Shown here one piece after another: positions 10,032 through 18,680 of a stretch of DNA of 64,000 bases; position 1 is the first letter of the stretch; each line of letters begins with the position of its first letter. The translations under genes and the position numbers were made by a program. Where the stretch lies: NCBI GenBank assembly GCA_004535785.1, contig SPIB01000001.1, positions 1,535,883 to 1,599,882 of the forward strand, read 5' to 3'. The notes beneath the pieces are model-generated. The model worked only from the letters and a program-made list of their open reading frames with translations. It was not told the DNA's origin and did not search any database. This DNA comes from Gammaproteobacteria bacterium LSUCC0112. Lineage in GTDB: Bacteria; Pseudomonadota; Gammaproteobacteria; Pseudomonadales; Pseudohongiellaceae.

Positions 10032-10979
10032 TTGGTACTTGAGTTGTTTGGACGCAAAAAACGGGTAGAAGGCCTGATCGGATTGTCCGTCAACGAGTCC
10101 CGTATTTCTCTGGCGCATGTGGTCAGGCGCCGTGATGAATTAACGCTGGAGCTCTGCATCAGAGAGGCGATAGAAAAGCCTGCGACTGGCCGAGAACTGC
10201 TTTCCCGAATGGTTGTTGAGCATGGGCTTGGCAAGGCGATGTGTAATCTGGTGTTGTCGCCGCGCGATTACAATGTGTACCTAATTGAGTCGCCACAAGT
10301 TGAGCCCGAGGAAATAAATTCAGCGGTGCGCTGGAAGATAAAAGATCTTCTGGATATGCCGGTTGAGGATGCCATTATTGACGTATTTCAGTTGCCTGAT
10401 GATGCGTTCCGCGGGCGAAACAAGATGGTGTATGCGGTCGCAGCATCGCGGCCGCAGGTTGAGCAGATGATAGCGATGGTGGATAGAGCAGGGATGAGTC
10501 TGTCATCAATCGATATCCCAGAAATGGCGATGCGTAATATCAGTAATCATTTTATGGATGATGGCAATGGTCTGGCGTTTATTTCTTTAAAAGAAAGTGG
10601 CAGCACGCTGAACATCAGTCGTAATGGCCAGTTGTACCTGACGCGTCGGATCAATACGCGGGTTGGTTCAGATGTGATGGCGCAACACGATTGGGAAATG
10701 GTCAGGGACCGGCTGGCACTCGAAATACAGCGCTCGCTGGATTATTTCGAAAGCCAGGTCGGCCAGAGCCCGGTAGCTCAGATTATGATCGCGCCGCGGG
10801 AGCGGGATACCGAGGCCATGATGAACGCGCTGGCTGATGCGCTAGCAGCACCTGTTGGACTGGTAGATTATTTGCATGAGTTACCCGCGAAGGAGGGGAT
10901 CCCCGACGCGGTCAAGGGTGCCAATATGATGGTGATTGGTGCCGCACTTCGCGCAGGTGTAGAAGGTGCTTCATCTTGA
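10032..10979 (+). CDS. mshI: MSHA biogenesis protein MshI (PilM-like)
   Basis: 315 residues, a PilM/ATPase-fold cytoplasmic component of the pilus assembly platform. Visible features: an N-terminal actin-like start (LIGLSVNESRISLAHV), RDYNVYLIESP, AVRWKIKDLLDMPVEDAIID and a C-terminal segment DYFESQVGQSPVAQIMI as in PilM relatives. It starts with TTG at 10032, six nucleotides after AGGGG; no ATG gives the same N-terminus. The next gene starts inside its stop codon. It is first of the msh run and divergent from trmL across a 120 nt gap. Confidence 0.87.
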   Translation: MVLELFGRKKRVEGLIGLSVNESRISLAHVVRRRDELTLELCIREAIEKPATGRELLSRMVVEHGLGKAMCNLVLSPRDYNVYLIESPQVEPEEINSAVRWKIKDLLDMPVEDAIIDVFQLPDDAFRGRNKMVYAVAASRPQVEQMIAMVDRAGMSLSSIDIPEMAMRNISNHFMDDGNGLAFISLKESGSTLNISRNGQLYLTRRINTRVGSDVMAQHDWEMVRDRLALEIQRSLDYFESQVGQSPVAQIMIAPRERDTEAMMNALADALAAPVGLVDYLHELPAKEGIPDAVKGANMMVIGAALRAGVEGASS

Positions 10980-11584
10980 TTACTCCCGGTAGTCAACAGA
11001 TCAATCTTTATTTGCCGGAGCTGCGACCGCGTCGGCAAATCATCAGCGCGCTTCGCTTGTTACAAGTGATGGCAGTGGTGGCTATGGTCATAGCATTGCA
11101 AGGCTTGTGGGGAAGCTGGCAGCGCTCATCGCTCGCATCGGCGTTGATGGAGGTGCAGGCGCAACTTGCTGCCCAGACCGCCCGCACGCTTGAGATTGAA
11201 GCTGACGTCGCCTCCCGTGCGACAGACCTAGCTCTCATTGAGGAAATGAATACCCGCGAACTTCGTTTGTCGCAATCAAGAGAATTGTACGAGTTTATGA
11301 GAGGGACCAATCTGGGTAATTTGAATGGTTACTCAGAGCATCTCAAAGATTTGTCCAGGGCCTCATTTACAGGATTGTGGTTGACCGAATTCACAATTCA
11401 GGGCAATGCCGATCACGTCTATCTTAAAGGTAACGCTCAACAGGCCGCTATGCTACCTGACTATGTAAGCCGCTTGAGCATGGGTGATAGCACTATTCGC
11501 TCCCAGCGATTTAGTCGACTGGTGTCGACCCGTGCTGTCACCGGTACAGGTGAATTGTACGAATTTGTGCTGGAGACCAACTAA
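10976..11584 (+). CDS. MSHA biogenesis PilN-like protein (MshI2 type)
   Basis: 202 residues with one transmembrane helix at about 27-47 after a short cytosolic N-terminus (INLYLPELRPRR, which resembles the PilN motif that docks into PilM). A periplasmic coiled coil and a small alpha/beta domain follow. The start is TTG in a 4 nt overlap with the mshI stop, implying translational coupling. In Vibrio this function is part of or adjacent to MshI; here it is a separate gene. Assignment is by position and the PilN-like layout. Confidence 0.75.
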   Translation: MITPGSQQINLYLPELRPRRQIISALRLLQVMAVVAMVIALQGLWGSWQRSSLASALMEVQAQLAAQTARTLEIEADVASRATDLALIEEMNTRELRLSQSRELYEFMRGTNLGNLNGYSEHLKDLSRASFTGLWLTEFTIQGNADHVYLKGNAQQAAMLPDYVSRLSMGDSTIRSQRFSRLVSTRAVTGTGELYEFVLETN

Positions 11585-12279
11585 TGAGTCTGCGGTTCAA
11601 AATCAAAGAGATGATGGACGCGTTTGATAACCGTTCAATTGCGGAAAAGGCCTTGCTGAGTCTGGCTGCTGTCGGACTGCCGGTCTGGTTGTTTGCAACG
11701 TTTTTTTTGTCGCCGCTAACGGCAGAGTCAGACGGTTTGCGACGGCAGGTGGCCGCAGCGCAGGCCCAGCTCCAGGCTATGGAGCAGCGTGAAGAATTAG
11801 CAATCAGCAGCAGTGCTGAGGATCCGAACCAGGCGGTGAGATTGAGAATAGAGCGAGCTATCGCGGATCAATCGGAGTTGCAAGACGAAATTGAACAGTT
11901 GGCGGGTAATCTGGTGACACCACAATCCATGACGCGATTGTTGACATCGATGCTGGAGAATCAGTCAGGATTAAATCTGGTCAAAGTAGAAAATAGAGTG
12001 CCTCAGGCGATGAGAAATGAACCGGCTGTGGAGCAGGACGATGAAACAGCCGGGCAGGCGGTCATCAGCTCGCGCGACCAGGAAGTGTACAAACACAGTC
12101 TGGTGATAGAGCTGGAAGGTGACTACTTGAGTCTGATTGGTTATCTGAAGCGGATTGAAAATTTTTCAGAGCGGTTTTTCTGGGATTCACTTTCGTTTGT
12201 GCAGCAAAACTGGCCGACCGCGCGAATCACGCTTGAGTTGCATACTCTGAGCACTGAAGAGGGCTTTGTAGGTGTCTGA
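11584..12279 (+). CDS. mshJ: MSHA biogenesis protein MshJ (PilO-like)
   Basis: 231 residues: a cytoplasmic N-terminus, one transmembrane helix (about 20-45), a coiled coil (LRRQVAAAQAQLQAMEQREE) and a periplasmic ferredoxin-like domain as in PilO/GspM. With MshI and the PilN-like protein it would form the inner-membrane alignment complex. The ATG overlaps the previous stop by 1 nt, and mshK starts inside its last codons. The sequence is poorly conserved, so the name rests on topology and gene order. Confidence 0.78.
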   Translation: MSLRFKIKEMMDAFDNRSIAEKALLSLAAVGLPVWLFATFFLSPLTAESDGLRRQVAAAQAQLQAMEQREELAISSSAEDPNQAVRLRIERAIADQSELQDEIEQLAGNLVTPQSMTRLLTSMLENQSGLNLVKVENRVPQAMRNEPAVEQDDETAGQAVISSRDQEVYKHSLVIELEGDYLSLIGYLKRIENFSERFFWDSLSFVQQNWPTARITLELHTLSTEEGFVGV

Positions 12280-12667
12280 CAACACACGACGGGTGGTAAG
12301 TGGGCTGTTGTGTATGCTTGCAACAAGCCTGGCAGGTGCGCAAACGATTCAAATTGATGGTGAATTGTTCAGAGATCCAACACAGCCCCCGTCGGCAGTG
12401 TTCTCGATGACAGTGGTTGACACCATGCAGGTTGTGGAAATAGAGGCCGCTCAGGCTTTGCTGAGTACTTTGACACTGAATTTTATACGTGCCGGCGGTC
12501 TGGAACCGGTTGCGGTGATTAATCGTCAGCCTTACCGGATTGGTGACAATCTAGAGACTGCGGTAGTCAGCGACATCAGATCAGGAGAAGTTGAGCTGAC
12601 CATTGAGGGCGTAAAACATGTACTTACCATGTTTTCGCGCCCGGTCAGGCAAAGTGACGGGCAGTAA
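12272..12667 (+). CDS. mshK: MSHA biogenesis protein MshK
   Basis: 131 residues with a cleavable signal peptide (about residues 1-23, ending in SLAGA). A small periplasmic domain of PilP/GspC-like character follows: DPTQPP, LNFIRAGGLEPVAVINRQPYRIGD and VKHVLTMF. It probably links the inner-membrane complex to the secretin MshL. Translation appears to start at GTG 12272, 8 nt inside mshJ. Gene order strongly supports the identity although the sequence itself is short and divergent. Confidence 0.78.
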   Translation: MSDNTRRVVSGLLCMLATSLAGAQTIQIDGELFRDPTQPPSAVFSMTVVDTMQVVEIEAAQALLSTLTLNFIRAGGLEPVAVINRQPYRIGDNLETAVVSDIRSGEVELTIEGVKHVLTMFSRPVRQSDGQ

Positions 12668-12709
12668 TGCACGTCTTTTTATTGAAATAGTGACGAACAC
12701 GGGGATTTG

Positions 12710-14617
12710 ATGACGGTTTTGACACTCAAACAAAACAAACTCGGCAGGCCAGGCCCTCAGCGCTTTGCCCTGACGACCTTGTTTTGTGCCCTGTTTTTAT
12801 CGGGATGCGCAGCAACGGCGCCCGGACAAGAGTTGAGCACCACGCTGTTGAATGACATTACGGATGTGCTGGATTCAGCGGAACAGACGTATGAGCCGCC
12901 GGTCAATGTGATACCTGCAGACGAACACTTGATGGCGCTGATTCCTGAAATGTCGCTGAGTGATGATTTGTTGGTGCCTGTTGCAGAGCGTTTCAATGTG
13001 GTTGCCAATAATGAAAACGCCAAGGACTTTTTTAATAATCTGGTGTCAGGCACGGATTATGGTGTGACCATCAGCCCGCAAGTTGAGGGCCAGATCAGCA
13101 TTAATCTTCCCAATGTGTCAATCGATGATGTGATGGAGGTTGTGCAGGAAATTTATGGGTATCAGATCACGCGACGCGATCGTGTGTATCAGATTCAACC
13201 GCCGGGATTGCAGACGCGGATATTCTCAATTGATTACCTGAATGTCTCTCGGACTGGTAATTCCAGTGCCAGTATTACCAGTGGTGGAGCTGGTGGTGGG
13301 GCCGGTGGATTGAGTGGAGGGGCCGCGGGTGGGCTAGCCGGAGGTTTTGGAGGCGCGACTGGTGGTTTTGGCGGTTCGATAGGTGGTTTTGGCGGTTCGA
13401 CAGGTGGTTTTGGTGGGACAACGGGAGCATTTACCGGGGCTGCAGGTGGGCTGACGGGTGGAGCAGTTGGCTCGGCCGGAGGCGGTGGTGGCGGTCAGGT
13501 CAGTACACGCACGGATACCGATTTCTGGACGGATATTAAAGCGACGCTGGAGGGAATGCTGGGAGTAGAATCAAGCAGTCCAACGCAGAACGCGCCCGCA
13601 GCTGGCGGCAGTGGATTGCTGGCGGGGCTCGGCGCCGTAGGTACAACAGCACGCGCCTCGGCCTCCCGTGATGAGTCAGGTAAAAGCGTGGTTGTTCAGC
13701 CTCAAGTCGGGTTGATCATGGTCACGGCAACACCGGCTGAACTGGAAAGAGTATCGGCCTACATCGATCGTGCGCAGGATATACTGTCGCGAGAGGTAAC
13801 CATTCAGGTGCAATTCCTGGAAGTTATCCTGAACAAAGGATTTCAATCTGCCATCGATTTTGACACCTTTGGCCCTGGCGGCGCAGAAGAGGGTGATAAT
13901 TCAGTGACCGGTAGTTTCGGCGCAGGTACCGAAGGCGTGACATTCACCGGTATTTCAAATCCTCTGTCAATTGCTACAAATTTCACCGATTTTAATGCCG
14001 TGTTCCGCATTCTTGAGTCACGCGGCACAACACAGGTGTTGTCCAGCCCCAGCCTTAAAGTGTTAAACAATCAGAAAGCCTTGTTCCAGGATGGCGATCA
14101 GGAGTTTTTCCAGACCAGTTCCGGATCCAATGTGGTCAATACCGGAACGTCAGTAACGGAATCCTCATCGAACAATCTGCAACCGTTCTTCTCTGGTATT
14201 TCGATGGACATCACACCCCAGATCAGTGCGGATGGCACAATCACCTTGCATGTACACCCGATAATCACTACGGTGAGTGAGCAAAACAAGTCGGTTGGCG
14301 GGCAACAAGTGCCTCTGGCTAGGACATCAGTGCGAGAACTAGACAGTATTATTCGCGCGCAGGATGGGCGGATTGTTATTCTGGGTGGTCTGGCTTATGA
14401 GCGCAGCATCGATGATATGGCTGGCATTCCCGGCGTCAATGACATTCCTTTGATCGGCGGTGCGTTTGATCAACGCCGAGAAAGTACCGTTAAAAGCGAA
14501 TTTATCATTCTCTTGCGTCCTGTCATTGCCAATCCCCAGTCAGAGCAGAATCTGATCCGTGAGCGCAGCGATAGGGTGCGCAGCATCAATAACGCTATCA
14601 ACCCGTTTTCCAATTAA
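12710..14617 (+). CDS. mshL: MSHA biogenesis protein MshL, outer-membrane secretin lipoprotein
   Basis: 635 residues from ATG 12710 (a TTG at 12707 is too close to the GGGGA ribosome-binding site). A lipoprotein signal ends in FLSGC, so the mature N-terminus is a lipidated Cys. A secretin N-domain (about 85-175) is followed by a glycine-rich linker (about 190-265) with four 7-residue repeats of the type GGFGGST. A second N-type domain (about 305-370) and the secretin barrel follow (about 370-620; SSPSLKVLNNQKALF, TARTSVRELD-like, ILGGL). It forms the pore for pilus exit. The Gly-Phe-Gly linker is the unusual part. Confidence 0.93.
   Translation: MTVLTLKQNKLGRPGPQRFALTTLFCALFLSGCAATAPGQELSTTLLNDITDVLDSAEQTYEPPVNVIPADEHLMALIPEMSLSDDLLVPVAERFNVVANNENAKDFFNNLVSGTDYGVTISPQVEGQISINLPNVSIDDVMEVVQEIYGYQITRRDRVYQIQPPGLQTRIFSIDYLNVSRTGNSSASITSGGAGGGAGGLSGGAAGGLAGGFGGATGGFGGSIGGFGGSTGGFGGTTGAFTGAAGGLTGGAVGSAGGGGGGQVSTRTDTDFWTDIKATLEGMLGVESSSPTQNAPAAGGSGLLAGLGAVGTTARASASRDESGKSVVVQPQVGLIMVTATPAELERVSAYIDRAQDILSREVTIQVQFLEVILNKGFQSAIDFDTFGPGGAEEGDNSVTGSFGAGTEGVTFTGISNPLSIATNFTDFNAVFRILESRGTTQVLSSPSLKVLNNQKALFQDGDQEFFQTSSGSNVVNTGTSVTESSSNNLQPFFSGISMDITPQISADGTITLHVHPIITTVSEQNKSVGGQQVPLARTSVRELDSIIRAQDGRIVILGGLAYERSIDDMAGIPGVNDIPLIGGAFDQRRESTVKSEFIILLRPVIANPQSEQNLIRERSDRVRSINNAINPFSN
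13340..13423 (+). repeat. 21-nt tandem repeat in mshL coding GGFGG(A/S/T)(T/I) units
   Basis: Four consecutive in-frame 21 nt units (13340-13360, 13361-13381, 13382-13402, 13403-13423). They encode heptapeptides GGFGGAT, GGFGGSI, GGFGGST and GGFGGTT within a longer Gly-rich stretch at 13270-13500. Units 2 and 3 are nearly identical at the DNA level, so copy number could vary by slippage. Confidence 0.9.
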
Positions 14618-14640
14618 GCAGGCAGGTTAAGTTCAGACTT

Positions 14641-15561
14641 ATGTATCTGGAACATTTCGGACTAAAGGAATTACCGTTTTCGTTAACACCGAATACAGAG
14701 TTCTTCCTGAATATGGCCAGCTATCACAAGGCCTACAACATGTTGATGGTCTCCATCGCACAACGCGAAGGGTTTATCAAGGTGATTGGTGAGGTCGGGA
14801 CCGGCAAAACGATGCTGTGTCGCAAGGTGCTGAACTCTCTCGAGGATTCGCCTGACTCGTTCGTAACGGCTTATATCGCCAATCCTGTGCTCAGTCCCAA
14901 AGGATTATTTCTGGCGTTTGCAGAAGAATTGGGCATTGACGTGGATGTCGAGATAGGACACCACAGCCTGCTCAAACGCATCACTGCCGTGCTTATGCAA
15001 AAAGCCGCAGAGGGAAAACAGGTTGTGCTGTTTATCGATGAGGCACACGCTATGCCTGAAAAGACACTGGAAGCGTTGAGGTTGCTGACCAATATTGAAA
15101 CCGAGCAGGCCAAGTTGTTTCAGGTTGTGCTGTTTGCCCAACCTGAACTGGATGAAATGTTACAGGAAAAGTCCTTGAGACAACTGCTTCAGCGCATCAC
15201 CTTTTCGTACAAACTTGAATCACTGGATCGTGAGGGTGTTGAGCGGTACGTTGAACATCGCATGGGCATGGCTGGATACAATGGCGGCACGGTGTTTACA
15301 TCAACCGCACTTGATGATCTGTTCAGGGCGTCTCGAGGCATTCCCCGGGTTACTAATATCTTGAGTCATAAAGCCCTGATGGTCGCTTTTGGTCGCGGGG
15401 CGCGCACGATCGATCGCTTCAGCATGCGCAAGGCAATTGAAGACACCGAGGGCGTTGAGTTGCCCGCAAATCCAAATTTCAGGCAACTTGCAGCTGCCAG
15501 TGTTTTACTGGGGTTGTTGTGCCTAGCACTGATATTTTATGCGGTCAATTATTATCTGTAA
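14641..15561 (+). CDS. mshM: MSHA biogenesis ATPase MshM (ExeA/GspA-like)
   Basis: 306 residues. An AAA+ ATPase of the ExeA family: N-terminus MYLEHFGLKELPFSLTPNT, Walker A GEVGTGKT at 50-57, Walker B VVLFIDEAHAMP, and a sensor-like GIPRVTNIL. A single transmembrane helix lies at the extreme C-terminus (about 282-304). ExeA-type ATPases help insert or multimerise secretins across peptidoglycan; pairing with mshL fits. It sits 23 nt after mshL and 27 nt before mshN. Confidence 0.92.
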   Translation: MYLEHFGLKELPFSLTPNTEFFLNMASYHKAYNMLMVSIAQREGFIKVIGEVGTGKTMLCRKVLNSLEDSPDSFVTAYIANPVLSPKGLFLAFAEELGIDVDVEIGHHSLLKRITAVLMQKAAEGKQVVLFIDEAHAMPEKTLEALRLLTNIETEQAKLFQVVLFAQPELDEMLQEKSLRQLLQRITFSYKLESLDREGVERYVEHRMGMAGYNGGTVFTSTALDDLFRASRGIPRVTNILSHKALMVAFGRGARTIDRFSMRKAIEDTEGVELPANPNFRQLAAASVLLGLLCLALIFYAVNYYL

Positions 15562-15588
15562 CACTGTTTGTTTTCTGGAAAATGACGA

Positions 15589-16848
15589 ATGAGTTTAGTG
15601 AATGACATGTTGCGCGACCTTGATGCAAGGCGGCGTGATACACCGGTCGGCGGTCTGGGGGCAGACAAGCTGGTGCCAGCCACTGACCGCGATCCCGTAA
15701 AAAAACGAAAAGCACCCCGCGTAATTGTTGCATTAACGTGTTTGGTGCTCACTGCTGTATTGGCGTTTCTGTTGGCAAGTGTCCCGCAAAATGAGGGCCA
15801 ACTGGTTTTAACATCACCCGTTGCAACAAATACGACGAATGCTGTCGTCACGCAGCCATCAGGCATTTCGGAAGTGGCAGGCACCGCGGCAACAAATGCA
15901 GTCGCAGCGAATACAGACATAACCGTGAGTGCCGACACTACGACCGGTGCGTTGACACAACTGGAACTGCGTTTACAGCAACTGGAGGAGCAGAATCGCG
16001 CCTTGCTTGAGGCGCAGCAGCGTGAAGAACAGCTGCAACTGTTGCAGGCGCAGCCAATTATTGTGCAGCAGCCTGCCAACGTGCCGGGAAATCAATTCAC
16101 GACGACACAATCGTCGGTTGGGAACAGAGGCCAGGCAGAAACACCCTTGATCAATCAGGATTGGGCAGACGCCCCGGCTTTACCCGCAGATTCTGCGAAT
16201 GGATTGACCACAGATATGTCGGCAACTACTGCAACAACACGCAGCCCCCGCGAACTCAGTCTGGCAGAACGGGATCGGCAACAGGTGCAACTGGCCTTGC
16301 AGCAATGGGCCAGTGGCCAGCAGTTGGCGGCATTTCAGACGCTGGACGCGTTCTCCTACCAGAATCCTGATGCCCACAACTCACGCGAAACACTTGCTAA
16401 ACTGCTGATACAACAGGGTGAAACAGAACGTGCCATGCAGGCAATCGAGTTGGGGCTCGCCATTGCGCCCAATCAGAACGGGTACCGCAAACTGAAAGCT
16501 CGGTTGTTGCTGCAGTCCGGCGCTGCGATTGACGCCGTAAACACGTTGGTGGTGTCTGTACCGTCGATTGTCTCGGATACCGAGTATCATGATTTGCTTG
16601 CATCGGCCTACCTCGCAAGTCAGCAGCATGAAAACGCAGCTGCGACTTATCAGGCCCTGCTGCAACAGGATGCCACGGAGGGGCGATGGTGGTATGGGCT
16701 TGCCGCATCGCTTGATGCGCTCGGACGGACAAGTGATGCCTTGACGGCATATGACCGTGCCTTGCAGCAAAGTTCGTTGAATCCGCGCTTGCGTCAAGTC
16801 AGTCAGCAGCGATCACAGGCGATCAGGCAGAGTGAGACCACGTGGTGA
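15589..16848 (+). CDS. mshN: MSHA biogenesis protein MshN, TPR-containing
   Basis: 419 residues. The N-terminus MSLVNDMLRDLDARR is typical of the family. A transmembrane helix follows (about 44-63), then a Thr/Ala/Val linker, a Gln/Glu/Leu coiled coil (about 124-150), a low-complexity region, and C-terminal tetratricopeptide repeats (about 225-410). It is probably a periplasmic scaffold with MshM, the combination resembling ExeB/GspB with ExeA. The high Gln content is conspicuous. Confidence 0.86.
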   Translation: MSLVNDMLRDLDARRRDTPVGGLGADKLVPATDRDPVKKRKAPRVIVALTCLVLTAVLAFLLASVPQNEGQLVLTSPVATNTTNAVVTQPSGISEVAGTAATNAVAANTDITVSADTTTGALTQLELRLQQLEEQNRALLEAQQREEQLQLLQAQPIIVQQPANVPGNQFTTTQSSVGNRGQAETPLINQDWADAPALPADSANGLTTDMSATTATTRSPRELSLAERDRQQVQLALQQWASGQQLAAFQTLDAFSYQNPDAHNSRETLAKLLIQQGETERAMQAIELGLAIAPNQNGYRKLKARLLLQSGAAIDAVNTLVVSVPSIVSDTEYHDLLASAYLASQQHENAAATYQALLQQDATEGRWWYGLAASLDALGRTSDALTAYDRALQQSSLNPRLRQVSQQRSQAIRQSETTW

Positions 16849-16859
16849 CGAGGTAACTC

Positions 16860-18680
16860 ATGGCCATCAAACAAAAAATCCGCATCGGCGACCTGCTTGT
16901 TCAGAACGGGGTTATTACCGAAACGCAATTGCAGCAGGCGCTTGCCAAACAAAAGTCCAGCGGTCAACGGCTGGGTCGCACGCTGATCAACCTCGGTTTT
17001 GTTCAGGAAGACAAGTTTCTCGGATTTCTTTCTGAGCAATTAAATGTGCCCTTTGTTGATTTGCGTCGCTACAAATTTGAGCCTGCGGTGGTGCAACGCC
17101 TGTCGGAAACCCATGCCCGTCGCTTCCGTGCGATAGCCCTGTCCGAAAAAGGTGGCCTGCTGATGGTGGGCATGGCCGACCCTACTGACATACATGCCTT
17201 TGATGCGCTTGAGCGTATTTTGCAGCAGCCGATTCAACAGGCAGTCGTGCGCGAAAGTGAACTACTGGCAACGCTGGACCTGGTTTACCGGCGCACTGAT
17301 GAAATTGCCGGGTTTGCAGAAGAACTGGATGAAGAACTGATAGACGGCCAGTTTGATCTGGCGTCACTGACCCCCGCAGCTGACGACAGCGATGCGCCGG
17401 TAGTCAAGTTGCTGCAATCGCTGTTTGAGGACGCGGTTCAGATCCGGGCATCGGATATCCACATTGAGCCCGATGAATTTGTACTGCGTATTCGCCAGCG
17501 TATTGATGGTGTGCTGCAGGAGCAGATTGTTAAAGAGCGGCGTATTACGCCTGCGCTGGTGTTGCGGCTCAAGTTGATGTCGGGGCTGGATATTTCCGAA
17601 AAGCGACTGCCTCAGGATGGTCGTTTCAGCCTGAAAGTCAAAGACAAAAAAATTGATGTGCGTCTGTCGACCATGCCGATTGAGTATGGCGAATCGGTGG
17701 TCATGCGTTTGCTGGACCAATCAGACGGCGCCGCGGATCTGAATCAGGTAGGTATGCATGATGAGATGCTGGCGCAGTTCCGGCGACTGATTCACATGCC
17801 ACACGGCTTGATTCTGGTGACCGGCCCAACAGGTTCCGGTAAGACCACCACGCTGTACGGTGCCTTGCAGGAACTTAACGAAGTTGGCAAAAAAATCATT
17901 ACCGTTGAAGATCCGGTCGAATACCGTCTCAGTCGTATCAATCAGGTGCAGATCAACCCCAAAATCGGATTAACCTTTGCCCGCATCCTGCGCGCTGCAC
18001 TGCGCCAGGACCCGGATATTCTGCTGGTGGGAGAAATCCGCGATCAGGAGACTGCAGAAATTGCGCTGCGTGCAGCGATGACCGGCCATATGGTGCTGTC
18101 AACCCTGCATACCAACGATGCGGTGTCCAGCGCCATGCGACTGGTGGATATGGGCGCCGAAGGGTTTCTGGCGGCGACAGCGATACGCGCTATCCTGGCG
18201 CAGCGCCTGGTGCGCCGCTTGTGTGATAACTGTTGTATTGACCATCAGCCAGATCGTCGTGAGCTCGGCTGGATTCGCCATGCCATGGGTACCAGAATGC
18301 CTGTTCACTTTCAGTTGAAGGCCGCCAGTGGTTGCCATCGCTGTAATAACACGGGTTATCGTGGTCGAATCGGCGTGTTTGAGTTGTTGGTACTCAACGA
18401 CGACATGGCCGATGCGCTGCGCCGTTCCAGCAGCTCGGACTTTGTGCATGCTGCGCGACAAAGCAAAGGCTATCGCCCGTTGGTGGTTGGCGCACTCGAA
18501 GAGGCATTTAAAGGGGTGACCACACTTGACGAAGTCTACAGGGTTGCCGAGCAGATCGATGAAAGTGGCATGTTTGGCATGGAAGGTGAGTTTGCCGAGA
18601 TTGCCGGTTCAGATGACGATTTGCGCCTCGTATCACACACTGATTCTGATTTGTTCCGTCAAGAAGACGGGGTGATCTGA
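16860..18680 (+). CDS. mshE: MSHA extension ATPase MshE with c-di-GMP-binding N-terminus
   Basis: 606-residue GspE/PilB-type ATPase that powers pilin polymerisation. The MshEN domain carries two 24-residue nucleotide-binding motifs at residues 8-31 (RIG...Q) and 37-60 (RLG...Q). Gly, Leu and Gln are at the same offsets in both (+9, +20, +23), with a five-residue spacer as known for c-di-GMP binding by MshE. The ATPase core has Walker A GPTGSGKTT at 322-330, an Asp box, Walker B ILLVGEIRD and a His box. A tetracysteine zinc site (LCDNC near 455 and CHRC near 493) follows. It overlaps mshG by 1 nt. Confidence 0.95.
   Translation: MAIKQKIRIGDLLVQNGVITETQLQQALAKQKSSGQRLGRTLINLGFVQEDKFLGFLSEQLNVPFVDLRRYKFEPAVVQRLSETHARRFRAIALSEKGGLLMVGMADPTDIHAFDALERILQQPIQQAVVRESELLATLDLVYRRTDEIAGFAEELDEELIDGQFDLASLTPAADDSDAPVVKLLQSLFEDAVQIRASDIHIEPDEFVLRIRQRIDGVLQEQIVKERRITPALVLRLKLMSGLDISEKRLPQDGRFSLKVKDKKIDVRLSTMPIEYGESVVMRLLDQSDGAADLNQVGMHDEMLAQFRRLIHMPHGLILVTGPTGSGKTTTLYGALQELNEVGKKIITVEDPVEYRLSRINQVQINPKIGLTFARILRAALRQDPDILLVGEIRDQETAEIALRAAMTGHMVLSTLHTNDAVSSAMRLVDMGAEGFLAATAIRAILAQRLVRRLCDNCCIDHQPDRRELGWIRHAMGTRMPVHFQLKAASGCHRCNNTGYRGRIGVFELLVLNDDMADALRRSSSSDFVHAARQSKGYRPLVVGALEEAFKGVTTLDEVYRVAEQIDESGMFGMEGEFAEIAGSDDDLRLVSHTDSDLFRQEDGVI

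Noticed and set aside
13270-13500. Possible CRISPR or non-coding tandem repeat
   Set aside because: The 21 nt units are contiguous without spacers, stay in frame with mshL and encode Gly heptads.
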